Below, one piece after another: positions 10,597 through 18,056 of a stretch of DNA of 36,901 nt. The DNA lies in contig CAIZKA010000147.1 in NCBI GenBank assembly GCA_903933395.1, positions 1 through 36,901 of the forward strand, in the 5' to 3' direction. The DNA comes from an uncultured beta proteobacterium. GTDB lineage: Bacteria; Pseudomonadota; Gammaproteobacteria; Burkholderiales; Rhodocyclaceae. Within the stretch, counting starts at the first letter, position 1. Each line of letters begins with the position of its first letter. The translations under genes were made by a program, and so were the position numbers. The notes under the pieces were generated by a model. It was not told where the DNA came from. It searched no databases and saw only the letters and a list, made by a program, of their open reading frames with translations.

Positions 10597-10606
10597 TTCG
10601 AGTCAA
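10593..10606. promoter_or_regulatory. FNR/DNR-like box upstream of cyt b-ferredoxin-MvhD fusion
   Basis: TTGATTCGAGTCAA, 9/10 match to TTGAT-N4-ATCAA; overlaps the SCO stop codon; 76 nt gap to the GTG at 10682. Confidence 0.5.
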
Positions 10607-10681
10607 GTCGGAAAACCTCCGGCTCGAATATCATCAAGCGCTAATGGTCGGCACCCGCACCGGCGCCAGGAAAGTCCCCAC

Positions 10682-12232
10682 GTGAGCTTGCAAGCTGTAG
10701 CCCAGACCGGCTTCGAACGCATCGAGAACGCCTTCGACGCGTCCTTCGGCGGTGCCGACAATCCGTTGCGCCATCTCGGCGCATTCGGACTGTTCTTCCT
10801 CTGGATCCTGGTTGCCAGCGGCCTGTACCTCTACACCGTGCTCGACACCAGCATCGAAGGCGTCTACAGCTCGATCGGCTGGCTCACGCGCGAACAGTGG
10901 TATCTCGGCGGCGTGCTGCGCAGCCTGCACCGCTACGCCTCCGACGCCTTTGTCATCGTCATGTTCCTGCACCTGCTGCGCGAATGGGCCTGCGGCCGCT
11001 ACCACGGCTTCCGCTTCTACTCCTGGATCACCGGCGTGCCGCTGATCTGGCTGGTCTATGTTTCGGGCATCGGCGGCTACTGGATCGTCTGGGATCGCGT
11101 GGCGCAGTTCTCGGCCGTTGCGACGATGGAACTGCTCGACTGGCTGCCGATTTTCAGCGAGCCGGCGGCGCGCAATTTCCTCGCTCCCTACTCGATCAGC
11201 GACCGCTTCTTCACCGTGCTCGTCTTCATCCACATCGGCGTGCCGCTGATGCTGATCCTCGGCCTCTGGGCCCATGTCAATCGCATCAGCCGGGTCGACT
11301 ACCTGCCGACGCGGCGCGCGATGCTGGCGACCCTGACTGCCTTCCTGCTGCTGGCCGCGATCAAACCGGCAGTAAGCGAACTTCCCGCCGACCTGACCCT
11401 GACACCGGTCGACGTCAGGCTGGACTGGTTCTTCCTTTTCCTCCATCCGCTGACCGACCTCACTTCGCCGGCCGCGATTTGGACGTTGATCTTCGGCGCC
11501 ACGATACTGCTTTTCGCCCTGCCCTTTCTGCCGCATCCGCAGGCACAGCCGATCGCCGTGGTCGATGCCGCCAACTGCAACGGCTGCAGCCGCTGCCACG
11601 TCGACTGCCCCTACGAGGCGATCACCATGGCGCCGCATCCCGACAAGGCGGACCACAGGATCGCCGTCGTCGATGCCGACAACTGCGCCGGCTGCGGCAT
11701 CTGCGCAGGTTCATGCCCGTCGTCGACGCCCTTCCGCAGCCAGGAAAGACTGGTGACCGGCATCGACATGCCGCAGCAGCCGGTCGACCTCCAGCGCCAG
11801 GAACTCGAAGCAAAGCTTGCGCAACTGAAGGGCAGGACCCGGCTCGTCGTCTTCGGTTGCGACCAGGGCGCGAATGTCAGCGCGCTGGCCACGGCGGATA
11901 CCGCCACCCTGAGCCTGATCTGCACCGGCATGCTGCCGCCGTCCTTCGTCGAATACGCACTGCGCAGCGGCGCCGACGGCGTCGTAGTCGCCGGCTGTCG
12001 CGAGGGCGGCTGCGATTTCCGCCTCGGCATGGAATGGACGCGGGAGCGCCTCTCCCGCCAACGCGAACCGCATCTGCGCAACCTCGTCCCCCTCGACCGC
12101 CTGCAACTGGTGCATGCTTCGCGCAGCGAAGGCAGGCAACTCGCCGCGGCGGTCAATGAATTCAGAACCCGACTCGAAACTGATATGACAGCAAGCACCA
12201 GGCCACCCGCCTACTCCCGGAGAAACAGATGA
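10682..12232 (+). CDS. Fusion protein: diheme cytochrome b + 2x[4Fe-4S] ferredoxin + MvhD/hydrogenase iron-sulfur subunit-like domain
   Basis: Cyt b with two Hx13H pairs (LHRYASDAFVIVMFLH; FIHIGVPLMLILGLWAH), LDWFFLFLHP; CNGCSRCHVDCP and CAGCGICAGSCP clusters; MvhD-like FGCDQGAN...ICTGMLPPSFVEYALRSGADGVVVAGCREGGCDFRLG. GTG start inferred. Confidence 0.85.
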   Translation: MSLQAVAQTGFERIENAFDASFGGADNPLRHLGAFGLFFLWILVASGLYLYTVLDTSIEGVYSSIGWLTREQWYLGGVLRSLHRYASDAFVIVMFLHLLREWACGRYHGFRFYSWITGVPLIWLVYVSGIGGYWIVWDRVAQFSAVATMELLDWLPIFSEPAARNFLAPYSISDRFFTVLVFIHIGVPLMLILGLWAHVNRISRVDYLPTRRAMLATLTAFLLLAAIKPAVSELPADLTLTPVDVRLDWFFLFLHPLTDLTSPAAIWTLIFGATILLFALPFLPHPQAQPIAVVDAANCNGCSRCHVDCPYEAITMAPHPDKADHRIAVVDADNCAGCGICAGSCPSSTPFRSQERLVTGIDMPQQPVDLQRQELEAKLAQLKGRTRLVVFGCDQGANVSALATADTATLSLICTGMLPPSFVEYALRSGADGVVVAGCREGGCDFRLGMEWTRERLSRQREPHLRNLVPLDRLQLVHASRSEGRQLAAAVNEFRTRLETDMTASTRPPAYSRRNR

Positions 12233-12346
12233 CCGCATTCCCCCCGGCCCCCGTGCCAAGCAAGGGGGTGACGATTGTTCGCGAGCAATGCCCGCTCCAT
12301 GTACTTGGCTGTTCCTCCTTGGGACGGCCCTGCGAAGGAACTCATC

Positions 12347-12847
12347 ATGCCTAAGCCCGCCGCCATCGTCGGTCAGATCATCCTCTACGGCGCCTTTGCC
12401 GCCTTCATCGGCTATTTCTCGACCGCGCCGACCTACAAGCAGATCGGCGACGACGTCGCGCTGATCAAGCTGTCGATGAGCCACCTCGGCGGCCGCGAGT
12501 GCCGCAAGCGCACACCCGAGGAACTGGCGAAAATGCCGCCCAACATGCGCGCGCCGCTGGATTGCCCGCGGGGCCGCTCCGACATCAAGCTGGTGCTGGA
12601 ACTCGACGGCAAGCCGATGTTCGAGACCGTGATGCATCCCACGGGACTGTCCGGCGACGGCGTCTCCACGGTCTACAAGCGCTTTGAGGTGAAGGCCGGC
12701 ACCTACAAGCTGGCGGTGAAGATGAACGACAACCTGATCCTCAACACCGACTTCAATTTCGTCAAGGAAGCGCAGATCACGCTGAAACCGGCACAGGTGC
12801 TGGTGATCGATTTCAACCCGGACAAGGGCGGGCTGTTCTTCCAGTAG
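12347..12847 (+). CDS. Unknown membrane-anchored periplasmic protein
   Basis: MPKPAAIVGQIILYGAFAAFIGYFSTAPTYKQIGDDVALIKLSMSH...; one N-terminal TM; lies between the two cyt b fusions on the same strand. Confidence 0.7.
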   Translation: MPKPAAIVGQIILYGAFAAFIGYFSTAPTYKQIGDDVALIKLSMSHLGGRECRKRTPEELAKMPPNMRAPLDCPRGRSDIKLVLELDGKPMFETVMHPTGLSGDGVSTVYKRFEVKAGTYKLAVKMNDNLILNTDFNFVKEAQITLKPAQVLVIDFNPDKGGLFFQ

Positions 12848-12887
12848 ATGCAAAAACAAATGCGAATTGAACTCCCCCACCCCCCAA

Positions 12888-12963
12888 CCCCCGCCCAGGC
12901 GGGGGTGACTGTCAGCTCGGCAAGCTCGACAGTGACGGGGTACTTCGTTCATCGCAACGAAGT
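12888..12963 (+). promoter_or_regulatory. Cluster of three consecutive hairpins in intergenic region
   Basis: CCCCCGCCCAGGCGGGGG; ACTGTC...GACAGT; ACTTCGTT-CATCGC-AACGAAGT. Confidence 0.5.
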
Positions 12964-13005
12964 GTATTCCACATCAATCCCCATCCCCCTGCGCGGACAC
13001 AGACC

Positions 13006-14916
13006 ATGCTGACCCTCCTGCAAAAAATCGTGCGCTGGTTCTTCATGCGCGCCGAAAACCTGTTCAACGTCGCCTTCGGCGAGAAGCTGAACCCTTTCTA
13101 CCATCTCGGCACCATCAGCTTCTGGCAGTTCTGGCTCTTGATCGGCACCGGCATCTACCTCTACATCTTCGCCGATACCGCCGTGCATGACGCCTACGAA
13201 TCGGTGGAGCGCATCACCCACGACCAGTGGTGGGCCGGCGGCATCATGCGCAGCATCCACCGCTACGCCACCGACGGCATGATCCTGACCATGCTGCTGC
13301 ACATGCTGCGGCACTTCGCCTACGACCGTTACCGCGGCTTCCGCTGGTTCTCCTGGGCCACCGGCATCGCCCTGATCTGGCTGGTGTATATCTCGGGCCT
13401 GAACGGCTTCATGCTGGTGTGGGACAAGCTGGCGCAGTTCGTCGTGGTCGCCACCGCCGAATGGTTCGATGCGCTGCCGATGTTCAACGGCACCCTGATC
13501 CGCAACTTCATCTACCAGGAAAACGTCACCAGCCGGCTGTTCACCCTGCTCGCCTTCATCCACCTCGGCGCACCGCTGATCGCCGGCGTCATCGCCTGGA
13601 TACATGTGCAGCGCGTGCCGCGCGCCCACGTCAATCCGCCGCGGTCGATCGCGATCGCCTTCACATTGATGTTCGTCGTGCTCGCCCTGGTCAAGCCGGT
13701 GGTGAGTCAGGGCGGCGAAGCCGACATGCTGGTGGTGCCGACCAATATCGCCTTTGACTGGTTCCAGATGCCGGTGCTGGCGCTGGTCTATGTCGTCAAT
13801 CCGCTCTACCTCTGGTTCGGCATCGTCGGCCTGTCGCTGCTGCTGTTCCTTGCTCCCTGGCTGCCGCCCAAGCGCATGGGTGCCGGCAAGGCCGAAGCCC
13901 TGGTGACCTTCCACCCCGACCACCGGGCCGTCGCCATCCGCTTCGACGAAACCCTGCTCGATGCCGGCCTGCGCCAGGACATCAACCTGCCCTACGAGTG
14001 CCGCAACGGCGGCTGCGGCAATTGCAAATGCACGGTGCTCTCCGGCAATGTGGACCCCGGCCTTTATCAACCGAGCGCGCTGTCGGCAGAGGAACTCGCC
14101 GCCGGCAAGGTGCTGCTGTGCTGCGCTACGGCGCTGGGCGATGTCGAGATCGAATATGAATCATCCGCGGCGCCCGCCGCGATCCGGCAATACACCGCGC
14201 GCGTGCTTCGTATGGAAAAGCTGACCCACGACGTGATGCGCGTCATGCTCAAGCTACCCGAAGGACAGCAGATTCCGTTCAAGGCCGGGCAGTACATCAA
14301 CATCGTGCTCGATGACGGTCAGCACCGCGCCTTCTCCTTCGCCAATCCGCCGCACCAGCCGGACCTGATCGAACTGCAGATCCGCCTGATGCCGAATGGC
14401 CGCTTCACCACGCACGTCTTCGAGCAGATGAAGGTCGGCGATACCGTCAGGTTCGAAGGCCCGCTGGGCGATTTCTCCCTGCGCGAATCCGAGCGCCCCA
14501 TCGTCTTCGTCGCCGGCGCCACGGGCTTCGCCCCGGTCAAGAGCATGGTCGAGGACGCCTTCCATCGCGGCCTCAAGCGGCCCATCTACCTCTACTGGGG
14601 CGTGCGCCGGCTGGCCGACCTCTACCTGCCCGACCTGCCGCAAAGCTGGGCGAAGGAGCACGAGAACTTCCATTTCGTCCCGGTCCTTTCGGATGCCGCA
14701 CCCGAGGACAACTGGCAGGGCCGCACCGGCCTGGTGCACGAAGCCATCCTCGAGGATTTCCCCGACCTCAGGGGCAAGGAGATTTACGCCTGCGGCTCGG
14801 TGAAGATGGTCGAGGCGATCTTCCCCTCGCTGAAGAACCAGGGCGCCGAGGAAGGCATGTGCTTCTCCGATGCCTTCACCGTCTCGGCGCGCTCGATGGC
14901 CTTCCAGCCGAAGTAG
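13006..14916 (+). CDS. Fusion protein: diheme cytochrome b + plant-type [2Fe-2S] ferredoxin + FAD/NAD(P)H reductase
   Basis: Cyt b Hx13H pairs (IHRYATDGMILTMLLH; FIHLGAPLIAGVIAWIH), FDWF; CRNGGCGNCKC...LLCCA 2Fe-2S motif; RAFSFANPP (FAD), GATGFAPVKSM and ACGSVKMVEA (NAD(P)H). Confidence 0.88.
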   Translation: MLTLLQKIVRWFFMRAENLFNVAFGEKLNPFYHLGTISFWQFWLLIGTGIYLYIFADTAVHDAYESVERITHDQWWAGGIMRSIHRYATDGMILTMLLHMLRHFAYDRYRGFRWFSWATGIALIWLVYISGLNGFMLVWDKLAQFVVVATAEWFDALPMFNGTLIRNFIYQENVTSRLFTLLAFIHLGAPLIAGVIAWIHVQRVPRAHVNPPRSIAIAFTLMFVVLALVKPVVSQGGEADMLVVPTNIAFDWFQMPVLALVYVVNPLYLWFGIVGLSLLLFLAPWLPPKRMGAGKAEALVTFHPDHRAVAIRFDETLLDAGLRQDINLPYECRNGGCGNCKCTVLSGNVDPGLYQPSALSAEELAAGKVLLCCATALGDVEIEYESSAAPAAIRQYTARVLRMEKLTHDVMRVMLKLPEGQQIPFKAGQYINIVLDDGQHRAFSFANPPHQPDLIELQIRLMPNGRFTTHVFEQMKVGDTVRFEGPLGDFSLRESERPIVFVAGATGFAPVKSMVEDAFHRGLKRPIYLYWGVRRLADLYLPDLPQSWAKEHENFHFVPVLSDAAPEDNWQGRTGLVHEAILEDFPDLRGKEIYACGSVKMVEAIFPSLKNQGAEEGMCFSDAFTVSARSMAFQPK

Positions 14917-15045
14917 CCGGCGGGGATTCCGGAAAATCCGACGCCACGCGGCGACATGATTTATGTCGCCGGGCGATAGCGTCTGGTTGGTGATCTATCT
15001 TGCTTCGCAAAATGCCGCAAGTTTTAGGATCTGGGCGCAACTGGA

Positions 15046-15124
15046 AGGACTCACCTTTCTGCCGGCGCTCCCACATCTGCGCCTTCTGGCTTTCCGGGTA
15101 ATTGATCCTCGGCCTTCGTTTCAT
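15046..15124 (-). pseudogene. N-terminal remnant of IS30-family transposase
   Basis: MKRRPRINYPESQKAQMWERRQKGES matches the typical N terminus of IS30-type transposases; homology then breaks off. Confidence 0.5.
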
Positions 15125-15256
15125 TTGCAACACTCCATCTGCATATGCAGTTTCTAGTGGGTTGGGCCGCCACGAATTCTATGCAGCAACCTTGCCTGCC
15201 GGTGAAGCTGAATCCCATTGGCACAGCTTGCCGGCGGTCGGCGTGCTTCACTTCAA

Positions 15257-15291
15257 CCCCCAAGATTGGGTATATAACCCAATCTTGGGGG
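15257..15291. repeat. Perfect 15-bp inverted repeat with ATATA loop
   Basis: CCCCCAAGATTGGGT-ATATA-ACCCAATCTTGGGGG. Confidence 0.85.
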
Positions 15292-15489
15292 AAAGAACTC
15301 ATGACCACGGCCATGGCCATGGCCATGGCCAACTCGAGAAGAATCTAATTTCACATATTAATCAACGAACTGTGAGTTCTTTTCAAGCTGGCATCCTTTC
15401 TGCGTACATGTGGGGCATCACCGGCTCGCGACGAGTTTGGTGTTATCGGGTTTCAAGCCCGACCAACCTCACACTTATGGAGAACAATC

Positions 15490-15678
15490 ATGAAATATGC
15501 CATCGCTCGCATCGTTTCTGGCCTGATCGCCTCGTCGGTACTGGCATTCGCGCTGGTGGGCCCGGCAGCGGCGGCAAACAGCACCAGCCTGGGCCACGGC
15601 GTCAAGTGCACCTGGGTACTGGTTTCATCGATCAACGGCACCAACACCTATAAGCAGGTTTGCCGCAAGGGCGTCTGA
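15490..15678 (+). CDS. Small secreted protein of unknown function
   Basis: 62 aa with signal peptide (ending PAAAA) and two-Cys mature part NSTSLGHGVKCTWVLVSSINGTNTYKQVCRKGV; GGAG upstream. Confidence 0.6.
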   Translation: MKYAIARIVSGLIASSVLAFALVGPAAAANSTSLGHGVKCTWVLVSSINGTNTYKQVCRKGV

Positions 15679-16637
15679 TCGCAATCGCGCCTGCCGGGCG
15701 CGGCTTGCGTCGCCTGGCAGCGCTGGCCGCCGCGCTCGCGCTGCCGGCGCTGGCCGAGGTCTCGACCCCGCCGGCAACGTCAGGCGTCGCCGTCGAAGTC
15801 GGTTTCGGCCACGAGTCGCAGACGTCTCCGCTATTTCGGGTCTCTCCCGAAGGCACGTTGATACGCATGGAAGGCGTCGACCGCCTGGCCGGAGCGCACT
15901 ACCAGGGCAGTTTGAGCGGCTTCGCGGATTTCCCGGTGGGCCCCGACTGGCGCCTGGCCCTCGGTGGCGACATCCGTTACAAGCGGGCGCCGGGGGTGCA
16001 GGCGCTGGATTTCGCCATGGCCTCGGTGAATCCGATGCTGCGCACCGCGCTTGCCGGCGGCTTCTTCGGCATCGGTCCCAACCTGCAACGAACCGATGTC
16101 GCCGGCGAACGCTTCCGCTCGGTTCGCGGCTGGCATGCCGACTGGGCAGCCGCGGACCTGGCTGGCAACAACTGGCAGCTGTTTCTCGATCGCGGCACCA
16201 ATCGCCACTGGGGTGACCTGATCGACCTGGATTCGACCGCCACCCTGTTCATGGTCAGGCGGCGACAGGTGGAGCCCCTGCCAGGGATAGACGCGATCGA
16301 CGTCGAAGCGGCCGTCGGGCGCGAGCGCAACGACCGCGGCTTCGCCGAACTGTCCAATCGATACGCATTCCTTCGGGTGTCGCTGGATCGCCGCCAGTGG
16401 GGCGTCGGCTGGAGCCTCGGCATGTCATGGCAAACCGACGCGTTTGACGACACGGCACTGCCCGGCCTGCCGGCACGTCGGGACCGCTCGACGACGCTGG
16501 AGTTCGCCGCCGCTTACGAGATCGCCCCTGGACACACCCTCAAGTTTGAAGCTACGGGCGCCACCAATCGCGCGAACCTGGAACTGTACGAAAATCGCTA
16601 TCGCCAGTTTTCGCTGGCGTATGGCACAAGTTGGTAG
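15660..16637 (+). CDS. Putative outer-membrane beta-barrel protein
   Basis: Signal-like N terminus (RRLAALAAALALPALAEV), alternating amphipathic strands, C-terminal aromatic residue (AYGTSW). Start uncertain (TTG 15660 or 15705). Confidence 0.5.
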   Translation: MPQGRLIAIAPAGRGLRRLAALAAALALPALAEVSTPPATSGVAVEVGFGHESQTSPLFRVSPEGTLIRMEGVDRLAGAHYQGSLSGFADFPVGPDWRLALGGDIRYKRAPGVQALDFAMASVNPMLRTALAGGFFGIGPNLQRTDVAGERFRSVRGWHADWAAADLAGNNWQLFLDRGTNRHWGDLIDLDSTATLFMVRRRQVEPLPGIDAIDVEAAVGRERNDRGFAELSNRYAFLRVSLDRRQWGVGWSLGMSWQTDAFDDTALPGLPARRDRSTTLEFAAAYEIAPGHTLKFEATGATNRANLELYENRYRQFSLAYGTSW

Positions 16638-16697
16638 CTGTCGGCCGGGACATGTGTCGCGGCGTGATAAAGTTTCGGCACTTCAAGGAGCAGCACG

Positions 16698-18053
16698 ATG
16701 GCAGCAGGGGATCACAGCAAACCGTTCAACCTGCTGCGCTGGTTCGCCTGGCTGAGTCCGATCGTCATTGCCGCCACTGCGCTCGCCAATGCGTGGCTGA
16801 TTTCGAACTTCCTGAACAACCACCTGTTCCAGCGCGAAGCGTCGATCAGCCGCGAATTCGTGCAGAACATCCTGGTCGCCGACGGTTCCCTGGAATTTCT
16901 CACGAGGCCGAACGACGCCGTGCTCGCCGAGCGATTCCGCAACACCGTCGAGCACCTGTCGAGCATGCGCGACGTGCTGCGGGCTAACGTCTTCGGCCAG
17001 GACAGGACCATCCTCTGGTCGAGCGATCCGCAATTGATCGGGCGCCGTTTTGCCGACAATGACGAACTCGACGACGCCATGAAGGGCGAACTCGTCGTCC
17101 ATGCCGGGCGCATTACGGCGTCGACGCAGCAGAAGCGCGAGCACGAAGGCCTCAATCCGTCGATCGAATTCTTCGTTGAAAGCTATATCCCGGTGAAGCG
17201 TCCCGATGGCGGCCAGATCGTCGGCGTCGTAGAGCTTTACAAGGCGCCGCTGGCGCTGTCCGAGGCGATCAACGAGGGCCGGGTACAGGTCGGCCTGACG
17301 GCGCTGGGCAGCGCCCTGCTGCTCTACCTCACGCTGTTCTGGATGATCCGCCGTGCCGACAGCACGATACAGCGGCAGCATTCGCGCCTGATCGAGGCCG
17401 AGACCCTGGCCGTGGTCGGCGAACTGACCTCGTCGGTGGCGCACAACATCCGCAATCCCCTGTCGTCGATCCGCTCGGCGGCCGAGCTTGCCCTCGAAGC
17501 GCCAACCGACGACTGTTCGGAACAGGCCAACGACATCATCCGCGAAGTTGATCGGATCTCGGCGCGAATCACCGAACTGCTGAGTTTTTCGGGCAAGGCG
17601 ATGGAGCCCGGCGCACCGGTCGATCTGCAGGCGCTGCTGGACCGGTGCGTGGCCGACCATGCGGCGGCCTTCGAGCGCCAGGGGCAGACCCTTGCGTGCG
17701 ACTGCGCGGTGGCCAGGCCGGTTGTCGCCGCCGACATAGCGCTGCTGCGGCAGGTGTTCGACAGCTTGCTGAGCAATGCCGCCGAAGCCATGCAGGCCGG
17801 CGGCCACTGCCAGGTCAGCCTCGTCGCGGACGGCGCGCAGCGGCTGCGGGTCGATATCGCCGACCACGGCGGCGGCGTCGCCCGGGACTTGCGCGAGCAG
17901 GTCTTCCGTCCCTTCTTCACGACCAAGCCGAAAGGCCTCGGCCTTGGCCTGCCGCTGGCGCGGCGGGTCGTCGAGCGCTATGGCGGCAAGCTCTCGCTTG
18001 ATGCCGCTGCAGCCGGCGGTACCATCGTCAGCGTAATCCTGCCGAGGGCCTGA
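16698..18053 (+). CDS. Membrane sensor histidine kinase (NtrB/DctB-like)
   Basis: N-terminal TM, periplasmic sensor region, second TM, H-box VAHNIRNPLSSIRSAAELAL, N box LLSNAAEAM, G boxes DHGGGVA / KGLGLGLPLARRVVERYGG. Confidence 0.9.
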   Translation: MAAGDHSKPFNLLRWFAWLSPIVIAATALANAWLISNFLNNHLFQREASISREFVQNILVADGSLEFLTRPNDAVLAERFRNTVEHLSSMRDVLRANVFGQDRTILWSSDPQLIGRRFADNDELDDAMKGELVVHAGRITASTQQKREHEGLNPSIEFFVESYIPVKRPDGGQIVGVVELYKAPLALSEAINEGRVQVGLTALGSALLLYLTLFWMIRRADSTIQRQHSRLIEAETLAVVGELTSSVAHNIRNPLSSIRSAAELALEAPTDDCSEQANDIIREVDRISARITELLSFSGKAMEPGAPVDLQALLDRCVADHAAAFERQGQTLACDCAVARPVVAADIALLRQVFDSLLSNAAEAMQAGGHCQVSLVADGAQRLRVDIADHGGGVARDLREQVFRPFFTTKPKGLGLGLPLARRVVERYGGKLSLDAAAAGGTIVSVILPRA

Positions 18054-18056
18054 GCG

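Noticed and set aside
15301-15330. ATGGCC hexamer repeats as a phase-variable SSR or CRISPR-like repeat
   Set aside because: Only about three to four units in a 15-aa ORF; too few for a convincing contingency locus and no spacers
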